Assembly: GCA_037974665.1 (NCBI GenBank)
Contig: CM075768.1
Location: 9,159,501 to 9,223,500 of the forward strand
DNA: 64,000 nucleotides
From: Ehretia macrophylla
Lineage: Eukaryota > Streptophyta > Magnoliopsida > Boraginales > Ehretiaceae
Direction of reading: 5' to 3'
Positions 21,418-32,559 of the stretch are shown here, one piece after another. The notes beneath the pieces were generated by a model. It ran no database searches, was not told where the DNA came from, and worked only from the letters and a program-made list of their open reading frames with translations. The translations under genes were made by a program, and so were the position numbers. The first letter of the stretch is position 1, and each line of letters opens with the position of its first letter.

Positions 21418-22541
21418 CCCCCCTGGACCAAGAAAAAAATAGAAAAAAAATAATATAGTTAGTTTTAATTTAATTTTCGATTTAAAATCTCATTGGAAAT
21501 ATTTTTAGTCAATTTTTGTTAGGCTAGTTTTGTAGTAGGTTAAAATAAATATTGTAATTTTATTTTGTTAAAAACAGGGGAAGTTTCGTCCGAGTAGTTC
21601 TTACTCGGGGGAAGTTCTGCCCACGTAGCTCTTATTCGGGAAAAATTATGCCCGAATAGTTATTTTGCGTGGAATCTCTGCTCAAATTTCTAGAATCAGA
21701 AATACGTGTTCGTTAATACGGGGGAGCCTTTCTTGACTCTCTTTTATTTGTATAAAACTCGTAATTATTTATTATGTCTGAGTAGAGCTATTATCTAGGA
21801 AAGGATATTGTAAATGATGGTCTTTTAATCTATGGTTCAGGATTTGGATAATTTGATTTCAATACAATAAATGACTTCTATTAATTCAACATTGTATTTC
21901 ATAATGTTATACTTATAGTTGATATTATGATTGCTTTACTTTCGTCCCATATATTCGTGCTATAACAGTGAATCTATAGCTTGTACCATAAATTCCATGA
22001 GACTATATGTTGTACCATAGTTTTTACCCGAGAAATTGTTGATTACTTAGTTAAAACAGACCGGTTATACTAGGTTACAAGGATAGATCCATACTGCGGC
22101 TATATAACGGACTCGTAGATGGAATGACACCTATAACAAATGTAGTAACAGGGACTTTAATTAGACTAAGGTAATTAACTAGGTTAATACTTGTAGCTTA
22201 ACCCGAGCATTGAATCAAAGAATCCTAGATACCGAGCCTAGATTAACTGCCTTATTACATTTCCGGCTTCCTAGATCATTTCCCTCGTATTTTAACAAAA
22301 CCATATTTAGCTTTAATTTTAGTTTATATTTCTTGCACGATGCTCAACTCATTTTCAAAACTGTCACGTTTTCACTTTAACACTTTCACACTACTTTATT
22401 AACTAACTAACGCGCTTCCCTGTGGAATTTGACTCCGCACTCAGAGCACACTACACTACATGATCTGTGCACTTACGGGTTATTAAAACTTGGTTAATTT
22501 TGTACCCAATTTACACGCACACCTCGTAAGCATCAAGTTTT

Positions 22542-22559
22542 TGGCGCCATTGCCGGGGA
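22542..22559 (+). other. Primer binding site (tRNA-Asp) of Athila
   Basis: TGGCGCCATTGCCGGGGA, the Asp-tRNA primer site typical of Athila elements, with one change from the common form TGGCGCCGTTGCCGGGGA. Confidence 0.9.
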
Positions 22560-22819
22560 AGTACGGTGTAGTTTATTTTTTGATTAAAGTAGTCTTGAAC
22601 TTGTTTAAGTGTGTTATTATATGTATTATACTTGTCTATAAATCTTTTTAAATTGTGTTTTGGTATTTTTCATGTAAATATATTTGAAGCACATTTCTTG
22701 TAATTTTCTTTATGCATTTAAATATATAAATTTTGTATGCACGGGCATCGTTCCTTGAATCTGGAACTCGCCTCATTTGATCCCAAACTTCATAAATTTT
22801 TTTGAAGTTGCAATACCCA

Positions 22820-24616
22820 ATGGCCGAACAAGAAGGGAATCTTCAAAATCTTCATGTAGCTCAACCTGTCAATCGTCTTGTGAACCCACCAATGACTTTT
22901 CGTTAACATTTCTCTCCGGGCGATTACAATCCCGAGTTTGCCATAGCCCCACCGGCTCTTGGCGATGTCAATTTTGATCTCAAGACAAGGACTATTTCGA
23001 TGCTTCCTTCCTTTTACAAAAAAAAAAAGCAACGAAACCCCTCACGCTTACATCGTACAATTCTTGGAATCATGTTCTACGCTTCACATTCCTAACGTGA
23101 GCCGTGAGAGTATTCAACTGTGTATGTTCCCATTTTCATTGAAAGATAAAGCCAAACAATGATTAAATCATTTAGACGCATAAGTTATTACATCCTGTGA
23201 GGAACTTATTTGGAAATTCTTACATAGAATCTTTCCAATGGCCAAGACTACCACTTTGCGAGAGACATCATGACATTCACTTAGTCGGACTTAGAGCCCT
23301 TTCATGAATCATGGGAAAAGTTTAATGATCTTAAGAATCAGTGTCCTCGCAATAGGTTTGAATGTCCCGAACTCTTGCATTATTTCTTTAAAGGTCTTAC
23401 ATCTCAGGAGAAAATGATGGTTAATGCAATGACCAATGAAGGTTTCTATAACCTCACAGCGGATGAAACTTGGAGTAGAATTGAGAATATAGCTGAAGAC
23501 TTTCTTCAGAACGCAGCTATAGATAGAGAAACTAAGAGCACCAATCCCCAAAAGAGGGCATTGTTCGAGGTTAACTCCAACTCCGATTTAATGGACAAAG
23601 TAGATGGCCTAGCTCACCAAGTTGAAAAATTCATTTCTGTAGGGTCTACTTCTTCACAAGCTCCTCAAATCTTGAAAGTATGTGTCGTATGCTTTGCAGT
23701 AGATCACTCTACTCTAGATTGCCCAATTGGTTCACAATTCCCCAAGTTCATGCAAGAAGAAGTCTATGCCACTCAAGGAAATACAAGGAATTACAATCCT
23801 TATGCTAAAACGTATAATCCTGGCTGGCGAGACAATCCCGTATTTTTGTGGCGACAAGGGAATCAAGAGCCTCAGTTTCCTTAACAACAATATCAAAAAT
23901 AACAAAGAAACTTTGAGCCTCGGTTCCCTCAACAGCCATATCAAAAGCCACAAAGTTCTGACCGTCCTAGTTTTTACCAAATTTAGAAAGATCCATTTAG
24001 AACACAACAGAACAATTTTCCCGCTCTTCCTCTTGCACAGTCATCCTCTGATGATAAGTTTGATAAACTCTTACAAGTGGTCCAAGTTCAGCAATAGTCT
24101 ATTGCTAAACTTGAGGGCCAAATCGGGCAGTTGGCCCAAAATCTAAGCAGGAGAAATGAGGGTAAACTCCCGTCTCAGACCGTGGAAAATCCACTAGGAC
24201 AATGTAGTAATGTCCAAACTAAGACCATCCAAGAACATGCTAAGGTCGTGACAACCTTTAGGAGTGGGAAAATAATAGACAAAGAGGTTAGAGAGAAGGT
24301 TAGGGATGTTCCTGAAGAAATAAAGGAACATGAGATCGAGAATTTGAGTAACGATGTTGATGACTCACATATGAATGATAACCTAATGGTTGATCCAATA
24401 GTTGAACACTCATCTCAAGCACCATTCCCTGCAACTCTATCCCGTCCTAAGCTAATTAAGGATCCTAAACAGCTCAAGGTCTTAGAGCATTTGAAAGACA
24501 TTAAGATCAATCTACCCTTAGTCGAGGTAATTCAACAAATCCCAGCCTATGCAAAATTTTTTAAGGATTTGTGTGTAAAGAAGAGACGGACCACTTACAT
24601 TCCTAAGAAGGTTTGA
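22820..24616 (+). pseudogene. gag: Athila gag pseudogene
   Basis: Starts at ATG 22820 (MAEQEGNL). Identifiable Athila gag segments follow. The frame slips at an 11-A run (23018-23028) and returns by about 23375. There it reads an intact 169-codon piece with the LLHYFFKGL-like and NPQKRALFEV-like Athila motifs and a CCHC knuckle at about 23679-23720 (C-x2-C-x4-H-x4-C). A Q/N-rich part follows with stops at 23882 and beyond, then a second intact stretch (24131-24616) leading to the protease. Several in-frame stops and two frameshifts make it non-functional. In an intact element this would form the particle and bind RNA. Confidence 0.85.
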
Positions 24617-25558
24617 CTCAATGAGAAGGTTAGCAATATCTGTACTAGGGGACTGCCCCAAAAGTGCAGTGACCCAGGAGCCTTCACTATTCTATGTTTC
24701 ATTAAGGAGCAACATGTAGAAAATGTCTTGCTTGACTTTGGTTCAAGTGTTAACCTAATACAACACACAGTTTATCAGAGGTTAGGTCTTAGAGTTTTAA
24801 CACCAACCAATGTGACCCTTCAATTGGCAAATAGATCTAAGAGAAGACCTCGAGGGATTGTAGAGGATGTTCTTGTTAGAGTTGGAGAATTTTTCTTCCC
24901 TATAGATTTTATTGTGTTAGACATGGCATTAGGCCCTAATAACAAGAATACCACTCCCATCTTACTAGGAAGACCATTCCTAGCAACAACAGATGTTGTT
25001 ATCTATTGTAGGACGGGTATGATAGAATTGACCTTTGGGAACATGAAAACAAAATTGAGGGTTGCAGATGCAACCAATAAGTTGAACAAGGATGAGGAAG
25101 AAAAATGTTTTCACTTAGATGCCATTGATTCATGCATATATGAATTTGCCCACTTACTCTTGACCCCTAAAGAAGAAATAGCAGACCTTGAACGGCTCTT
25201 GTATGACTGCGACATTTCACCAGAAATGGTCGCCTTCACTTCTCTTCTTACTGATCCAGATAAGATCGATCAAGTAACAACTCATTTCATTGAAGCTTCA
25301 GATAGTCACATCATTGAGTTGCCACCAGCTTTGGAACTCAAAACATTGCCTAAACACTTAAAGTATGCCTACTTAGGCCTTGATGAGAACCTTCCGGTTA
25401 TCATTGCTTTAGATTTGACTACCGAGAATGAAGACAAACTCTTAAAAGTCCTAAGTACTCACAAAAAGGCAATAGGTTGGACAATTTCTGACTTAAAGGG
25501 AATCCTTCTGTGTGTATGCATAAAATTCACCTTAAAGAAGGAGTTACTCCTTCTCTAG
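24617..25558 (+). pseudogene. Athila aspartic protease region
   Basis: Same frame as the end of gag, separated from it by one TGA at 24614-24616 (CGA to TGA is the simplest origin). The protease active site reads LLDFGSSVNL (about 24728-24757), the Athila form of the D-[ST]-G motif (usually LLDLGASVNL). A flap-type region and the ILLGRPFLAT motif follow at about 24958. The downstream linker to RT ends where the frame is lost near 25530. The enzyme would cleave the polyprotein in the particle. Confidence 0.8.
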
Positions 25559-26405
25559 AATTTCAAAGAAGACTAAACCCAAAAATTGGTGATGTTGTGC
25601 ACGAAAAGATCATCAAGTTCCTTGATGCGGGTATTATATACCCGATTTTTGACAGTCCATAGGTAAGTTCGGTACAAGTGGTACCAAAGAAATCTGGGAT
25701 TACAGTGGTCCCAAATGACAAAGGTCAGCTAATTTCTACACGCATTACCACTGGGTGGCATATATGCATTGATTACAAAAAGCTCAACTCCAAGACTAAG
25801 AAAGATAATTTCCCTTTACCCTTCCTCAACCAAGTCTTAGATAGAGTAGCCAGACAAGGCTACTATTATCTTTTGGGCGGGTATTCGGGATACAATCAAA
25901 TCCCAGTCTTCCTTGATGATCAGGAGAAGACTATTTTCACTTGTCCCTATTTGGCCTTTGCATCCGGCGTATGCCTTTCGGTCTTTGCAATACACTTGCA
26001 AAGTTTCAAAGATGTGTGATGTCCCTTTTCTCTGATATGATTGAAAAGCTCTTAGAAGTCTTCATGGATGACTTCTCAGTGTTTGGAGCTACTTTCGATG
26101 AATGCCTCACATACCTTTCACAAGTGCTAAATTGATGTGTTGAAATGAATATGGGAAAAAGCCACTTTATGGTTAGACAAGGGATAGTACTGGGCCATGT
26201 TGTCTCACAGGATGGTATCCATGTAAACCCAGCTAAAGTGGCGATAATAGAAAAGCTACCCGTACCTAAGACGGTGCGTGACATTCGTTCATTCATTGGT
26301 CATGCCATTTTCTATCGGCATTTTATCAAGGATTTCAGCCATATTGCTCGACCACTCTCAACTCTGTTAGCACATGATACTCAATTCAATTTCAATGACA
26401 AGTGA
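25559..26405 (+). pseudogene. Athila reverse transcriptase pseudogene
   Basis: RT fingers and palm: VVPKKSGITVV, WHICIDYKKLN, DNFPLPF, YSGYNQIPV. A frameshift near 25950 moves RRMPFGLCN to another frame. The catalytic motif survives as VFMDDFSVFG (about 26061-26090), with both aspartates intact. A stop (TGA, probably from CGA) follows LSQVLN, and the thumb/connection continues with GIVLGHVVSQDGIHV. At least one TAG replaces a tryptophan codon near 25661. Confidence 0.85.
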
Positions 26406-26925
26406 TTTAATGCTTTTGAGAAGCTAAAATCCTTGCTATCTTCTGCCCCTATCATCTAACCTCTTGATTACAGCATCCCCTTTCAAATAATGTGTGATGC
26501 ATCTGACTATGCAGTGGGAGTTGTTTTAGGATAGCGTAGGGATAGGTTGCCAAGTGTGATTTATTATTCCAGCCAAACCTTGGATGAAGCTAAAAAGAAC
26601 TATTCAACTACCAAGAAGGAATTGTTGGCTGTAGTATTTTCCCTGGACAAATTCAGATCATATATCCTTAGATCGAAAGTAATACTTTGCACAGACCATG
26701 CGGTTTTGCGGTATTTACTAACAAAACGAGATACAAAGTCCCATTTAATCCGTTGGCTATTACTACTTCAAGAGTTTGATTTAGAGATCAATGATAAAAA
26801 GGGAAGTGAAAACTTTGTTACCGATCATCTATCACGTCTTGCACGTGATTCTCTTATTGACTCTCTGCCTTTCAAAGATACGTTTCCTGATGAGCAACTT
26901 TTTGCTATCTCACATCAGACCTTTT
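26406..26925 (+). pseudogene. Athila RNase H pseudogene
   Basis: RNase H motifs in order: MCDASDYAVG (about 26490), [25 protein letters not shown] in pieces from 26560, [11 protein letters not shown] (about 26690) and the tail [12 protein letters not shown]. The catalytic D-E-D set is recognisable. One TAG sits in VLG-stop-RRD, where glutamine is expected. It would remove the RNA template strand during reverse transcription. Confidence 0.85.
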
Positions 26926-28248
26926 GGTATGCCTACTTTGTCAATTATTTGGTTGTCCAAGAGTTTCATCTCACTGGGGTAAAAGGAAAAATGAACATTT
27001 TATGGCACAAGTTAAGTATTTCATTTGGGAAGACCCCTATCTTTTCAAAATTTGGCTGCCGATCAGGTCATTAGGAGATGTATACTTGAGGATGAGTTTG
27101 ACATCATACTACAATTCTGCCTATCTGAAGCATGTGGTGGCCATTTTAGAGGCAAAAGGACAATTGCCAAAGTCCTACAGTGTGGTTTTTTCTGGCCCAC
27201 TCTTTTTAGAGATGCCCAGCAAATTTGTAAGAGTTGCCCCCAATGTCAACAAGCTGGGTCTATCTCAAGAAGGGACATGATGCCCATATCACCCATTCTC
27301 GTTTGTTAAATATTCGATGTATGGGGTATCGATTTTATGGGTCCTTTCCTCCTTCCTATGGTTATACCTACATTCTTGTAAGAGTGGACTATGTGACCAA
27401 GTGGGTAGAAGCAGTGGCAACCCGAACCAATGACCATAAGTTATGGTCAAGTTCATTAAAGAGAATATTTTTTCTCATTTCGGGGTGCCACGTGTACTTC
27501 TAAGTAACGGTGGACAGCATTTCTATCACAGAACACTGGAAGCTTTATTGAAAAAATACTTTATCCACCACAAGATTGCAACTCCTTACCACCCACAATC
27601 AAGTGGTCAAGTGGAAGTGTTGAAGATGGAGGTCAAGTGGAAGTGTCGAATAGGGAGGTCAAGTCAATTTTACAAAAAACGGTTAGGCTCGATTGAAAAG
27701 ATTGGTCAAGTCATCTACACGATACATTGTGGGCCTACCGTACAACTTTTAAGACTCTCATTGGCATGTCACCGTATAGATTAGTATACGAAAAGGCTTG
27801 CTACCTCCCTATTGAACTTGAGCATAAAGCTTATTTGGCTATTAAGGCCCTAAACTTTGACATGCAACAGGCAGGAGAAGGCAGGAAATCAGCTTTGAGT
27901 GAATTGGAAGAGCTTCGTTTCGAGGCCTATAAGAATACTAAACTCTACAAGGAAAGAATGAAGAAACTTCATGATAGATCTATTTTGAGAAATACCTTCT
28001 CCCCTTCTGATAAATTTTGGTTGTTTTACTCCAAACTGAAGTTCTTCCTAGGTAAATGAAGGACAAGATGGGATGGTCCCTATGTGGTGCTTGAAGAATA
28101 TCCGTTTGGAGCTATCAAGATTAAGCACCATACAGATAGGCGTATTCTTACAGTCAATGGTCAGAGATTGAAACATGCATTCTATCTGAAAGCAGTCCTT
28201 CATAAAGTTGAATCTGTAGAACATCGAGACCTTGACTACCTTCAATAG
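26926..28248 (+). pseudogene. Athila integrase pseudogene
   Basis: The zinc-binding HHCC domain is spread over two frames near 27100-27260 (GGHFRGKRT, CKSCPQCQQAG). The core retains the first catalytic aspartate in GIDFMGPF (about 27330) and the GVPRVLLS segment. The second catalytic aspartate is Asn (SNGGQHF, about 27504), a G-to-A change. HPQSSGQVEV keeps the glutamate, but a ~27-base tandem duplication follows it (about 27608-27648) and breaks the frame. The C-terminal part runs from ALWAYRTTFKT-like sequence to a TAG at 28246-28248. Integrase would join element DNA to the chromosome. Confidence 0.85.
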
Positions 28249-29025
28249 CAAAGGATTTTGCCAAGCTGATGGCATTAAACTCAGCACAAATGTCTGGCTG
28301 AAGATGATAAACTTAGCGTAGCTAGGAGACAACCTAGTGTTCTTTTTAATGTCTTAGTTTAAATTTACATTTAACCTATGAATCTTTCTCCAGCTTTATG
28401 TAGTTTAGGTTTCTAACCCTATGAAACATTCATAGAGGTACATTTGTCATACTACTAGTGGTTATTGTACGTTTCTGTGTGCGGTTTGCTTAATTGTACA
28501 GCTCTGTCTTATAGTGTGAGCTACTCCATCAGCTTAATGAAGTTTGGGTCTGTTGGGTATTAGTTGATAAGGTAGTTAGGAGTGTGAGCATACACCTGAC
28601 GTAACGTCTATACCGTAAAACCCTACTATAGTATCCTTGACCTTGTAGAACTGGCTGTGGCCTTTAATATGCCGAAAGAAAACACTAGATGTCGTGAGCG
28701 TAGAAACCTCTGGAAAAGCTGGTAGTCAAAGTAGTTTTAATACAACTCTAGAACCCCAAAAAATATTATAAATGGTCTGGGTAGTTAAATTATTTGCTTA
28801 ATATGTTAGTTATTTTTTGTGACCATATTTCTTTTTAGTTTCTCCCCTATATATTTGTTGTCTATTCTTATTTAGTATAACTAACCATTTTTGTTATGTT
28901 GATGATAATCCTACAAAATTTTGTCTACTAATCTTTAATAAGTTGCGGAACGATTCATCTTTTGACAAAGGTTATAGACACATTCTTATACATAAACATA
29001 AAAATGCTTCATATCAGGTGATTTC
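28249..29025 (+). mobile_element. Athila 3' non-coding region, cut off by element G
   Basis: Starts with the post-pol segment GCCAAGCTGATGGCATTAAA and GGAGACAACCTAGTG, which resembles the conserved sequence after pol in Athila elements. No envelope-like frame is visible. The region ends where the G LTR begins at 29026; the rest, including the 3' LTR, is not found on the far side of G. Confidence 0.65.
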
Positions 29026-30324
29026 TGTGACGCCCGAGACTTCTATCATGTTTTTAAATTATATGTTGCATATCTTTCGTGCATTTCCATGTGCATTTAA
29101 TTACTTGAATATGTGTTATTTAGTGGTTACTATTTACAGTGAAAATTTGACCGTTTAATTTGCCCGAATTAATATTTTTCCTAGGTTATATGACTCATAA
29201 AAGGAATGAGAAATATGAGATTTTGTGCATTGGATGTCGGGAACGTGCATTCGAAAAATGTTTCTTGCACTATATGAATAGTAAAAACATTTGAAACATA
29301 GTTAGTTAGCTTTTAATTAAATTTTAGGCTTAGTTTGACTTAGAATTTTAAACATTTGACCCCAAATAGCTTACATACATATAAATTATACATACTACCA
29401 TACATATACATAACAAAACTACACAAAATAAATCAACTAATGCCTAAAATACCCCCCTTCCCGACGGCTCCAAGGAAAAGAAAATGAGAAGTTTCATCTT
29501 CAATCTTTGTGAATTGATCTATTCCAAGCCTTCTACAACTAGTTTCAAGCATTTCCTAAGCTTCTACTAACATCTATACACTTTGGTGAGGGAGTTTGCA
29601 TGTTATAGCATTTTTAAAGTTGATGTTCATATTATAACTTTTCTTGATTTGTTGTTATTAGATTATATAATTCTCTAATCTAGTATAAAATACTTTCTAC
29701 ATGTTATGGAGACCTTGTTTGTGTTGTGTAGTAGCTTGACACATGGTGTAATGCAAAGATTCATATGTAGGATATGATGAATAGTATCATTCTTAGGGTT
29801 TTGTTAAAATTTGCTTATGTGATTGATTGTGTGTAGTTGGTTTGCCCTGAATTGGATTAAAATGCGAAATTGGCTAAAACTCAAAAAGGGGGTTTTTGTA
29901 AAAAGATAATCCGGGTTCAATTGAATGTTAGATTTGGTACCTACTTTTGGTGCTATCGTAGCATTGAACTGAAGAGCGGTTAGGGTAGTTGCAGTTAAAA
30001 GTGACTCAGGGCCTTCTCGAGATTTGTTTCTAAAGTAGGTTATTAGGGCTTGAATAGGTGTCTTTTAGTATCCTTAGGGATGTAGTATAGTTGGTTTGAA
30101 GAAATTGCACTTAAGTTTCATAAGGGAGTCGAATTTACCTTAGTTGACAAAGGGGAAAAGTGACTAATTGAAGTTAGATGGTTGGAATTAAATTCTATGG
30201 GATTGTATTGATGTGATTGGAGGTTTGATTAAGCTATCCTAACATTTCGTGATTTATGTAGAATATGTCACCTTTGATCTCACATGTTAAATTTGTGTTT
30301 AATGTTTTATTATAACTATTTGCA

Positions 30325-30348
30325 AGGGTGGCCTACTTTGTCGACCCT
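30325..30348 (+). other. Conserved LTR stem-loop H1 (element G)
   Basis: Arms AGGGTGGC and GTCGACCCT pair at eight positions, including two G-T wobbles, around loop CTACTTT, with an unpaired A in the 3' arm. Confidence 0.6.
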
Positions 30349-30798
30349 CATATGTAATTATTGATTATATTTTCATTTGAGTGCATTGTGTAGTGGTTGC
30401 GCAACCATTTGGGAATGGTAGTGTCGGGGAAGCCAGGCGACGTCAGGCTTGCCGGTATACCTCAGCTACCATGGTTGCCCAGTCCCTCGCTCGCCTGGTC
30501 CGGAGATTGTCAGGGGGTGTTGGGTCGTAGGATTACAGGGTACATCCGGAGTACACCTATTGGAGTGTTTGGGTTTTATGTCGACACATTGAAGATGTTC
30601 GTGGTTCGTGGATCGAGATTCGTGATTGAAGACCAAGATTTGGAGTGTAAGGGGTTTTGAGATCGTATCCTTTTAATGTGTGGTATTTCATTGTCTAATT
30701 TTCTTCTTATTGTTTAATTGTTGTACTATGCTTAAGTATTGCATTGCACGAGCTGTTTTTCGAAAACGCCCCCGATTTACTGTATCCCCTCCCTCGCT

Positions 30799-30815
30799 GA
30801 GCAACTATGTTGCTC
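30799..30815 (+). other. Conserved LTR stem-loop H2 (element G)
   Basis: GAGCAAC pairs perfectly with GTTGCTC around TAT. It lies 23 bases before the acceptor-like AG at 30838. Counterparts with different but complementary arms occur in E, F and C. Confidence 0.6.
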
Positions 30816-31554
30816 ACTCATCTTTTAACATGTTTCAGAAGAAGCTGAGGTAGATCCCCAGCTAGTAGCAATAGAGGAAGGAGAAGAAGTGCAAGTAGAT
30901 CAATTACCTTGACTGTTTATCTGCTGAGGTTGGATGCTGTGTGTGAAGATGTATTTGTATCATGTTTATGTCCTATTTTGAGACCTTTGAGTTCTTGTAT
31001 GAATTTGTGTTAGATTTGGTGGATTGTAACTAAAGTTGTAGTCTTGAATGATTTAGTAGCATAGTTGGTATGTAATAACTAATGAATACTTTACTGTCTT
31101 TTGGATGCATGCTTGTGTGGTAGGTAGATGACAAGTGGACCTAATATATAAGTAGAACTTGTGGTTATAATTAGAGTGGTATAATAAGCAATCCTATGAC
31201 TTAGAGTTTCAATAGATATACCTTGCATGCTTGTATGATAAACTTTTGCTTTTTTCTAGTATTTACTAGCAGATTTTACTTTTCTTTCTTTTTCTTTCTA
31301 TAGTGGAGATAGTCGCACGTAATGATAGATCACGACCATATTATTAAAATTTGAGGCTTAGATGGCCTTAAAGAAGTATATGATGTTGTGAAGTGAAGGA
31401 TGGAGTTGACTGAGGTGGTGGATTATGGTCTTTTGGTTGTATTTGGCTATTTGAAAGTTTCCAGATAGTCCACAATACAGAGGAGACTCTGTCCGTATAC
31501 TGGGTCCGAACTTGACCTTTAGTAAGGGGTTGGGTTCAGGGCGTTACACTTAGG

Positions 31555-31566
31555 TGGTATCAGAGC
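31555..31566 (+). other. Primer binding site of element G
   Basis: TGGTATCAGAGC, perfect plant initiator-Met primer site, six bases after the LTR end. Confidence 0.9.
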
Positions 31567-31881
31567 TAATTGAATGCATGAGCCGAGATAGGTTCCTCGG
31601 TTTGTAGGGTAGAGGTCCTTACGTGAAAGTTGAATTTTGTGATTGTGTGATTGTTTGATTATCTAAGTGAATGACTGAGTAAGTGGAAACATGCTAGCAT
31701 GAAAATGAGTAAAAGAAGTGTCTATTGTATGATATTGTGTGAATATGAAAGGTTTAGAGTATGATGCATGTTAAGTGATTTATATGTTGCCTTATGTGTA
31801 CAAGATGTCTTGAATATGAATGAATTATCTTTATGTGTTATCTATTTGCCTATTATAACACTGGTCTTTTCTAGCACTGAG

Positions 31882-32559
31882 ATGAGGAGAAGGAAACCTA
31901 GGAGACAGCCGGAGGAGGCTCCGGGGCAAGATGTTCCTAGACAGAATGTTGGGGTAGATGGGAATGATCAACTAGGGCAGGAACCAACCAATGCGGAGGT
32001 TATGGCCTCAATGGCCACATTAATTAATTCCATTACTTAGTTAATGACTCAGTAAGGTCAGGCAGGAGTTGGCCGGGGTAATCTGGGAGCCAGAGCCGAG
32101 GGAAGTGGTACCACAGGTGGTAATAATAATCAGCTTGATAAATTCCTATGGGTAACTAGATGACATGAAGGCTGAGATTGAGAAGATAGCTACTGCCCTT
32201 GAATGCACTGATGAGAGAAAGATTTCGTATGTTGTGTTCTTACTTAAAGGTGACGCTGAGGAATGGTGGCATACTGTGAGGGAGAGATAGGACATCGAGG
32301 CTGTGCAGTACACATTGGCTGACTTTGTGAGAAAATTCAGAGACAAGTACATATCCAAGGTGGCCCGTGAGAGGCATCAAGAGGAGTTTATATCTCTAAG
32401 GCAGGGAAACATGACCACTGACCAGTATGAGGCCACATTTACTAGACTTTCCCATTATGTGCCAGCATTAATGCAACCTGAGAGTATGAGAATCTAGAGA
32501 TTCATCCGGGGTTTGAGATGAAATATCCAGCTCAATCTGTCTACACAGGAGTTTACTAC
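31882..32559 (+). pseudogene. gag: Element G gag, N-terminal and capsid part, truncated by element B
   Basis: Starts at ATG 31882 with a basic, Arg/Pro-rich leader. The capsid core follows with stops and a small deletion near 32140-32160. KISYVVFLLKGDAEEWW, the FRDKYISKVARERHQEEF region and QGNMTTDQYEATFTRL mark the retrotransposon-gag domain, closely similar to the gag of element E. TAG replaces glutamine before RFIRG. The frame breaks off at about 32559 (LSTQEFTTY), where the family B fragment begins; the zinc-knuckle part resumes at 49005. Comparison with E suggests that some linker codons were lost at the junction. Confidence 0.8.

Larger units (their letters stand above)
20609..22535 (+). 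mobile_element. Athila 5' LTR
   Basis: Runs from TGTCTGTTATTGG, where homology to the D LTR ends, to ...GCATCA just before the Asp-type primer site. It holds a GC-rich 56 bp minisatellite, three consecutive hairpins and a TATA box. The left boundary is inferred from the break in D; the matching Athila 3' LTR is missing from the window. Confidence 0.65.
29586..30838 (+). other. Putative leader intron in the G LTR
   Basis: Bounded by TTG|GTGAGG and CATGTTTCAG. The same donor-like string occurs at matching order in the LTRs of E (7983), F (10615, 13089), D (19526), C (36074; GTAAGG at 40756), B (43438, 47545) and A (minus, 5097, 52022, 56187). Acceptor-like sites lie in F (15385), C (38141), B (44536, 48643), D (20497) and A (minus, 50526). 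Splicing is inferred only from these signals and their constant order. Confidence 0.35.
29026..31548 (+). mobile_element. Element G 5' LTR (autonomous chromovirus)
   Basis: TGTGACGCCCGAG...GGGCGTTACA, 2523 bp, followed by a primer site. Its first 710 bases match 59840-60556. Contains donor-like TTG|GTGAGG at 29586, H1 at 30325-30348, the GC-rich block (30390-30670) with TCGTATCCTTTT, H2 at 30799-30815 and acceptor-like TTTCAG ending at 30838. Confidence 0.85.
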
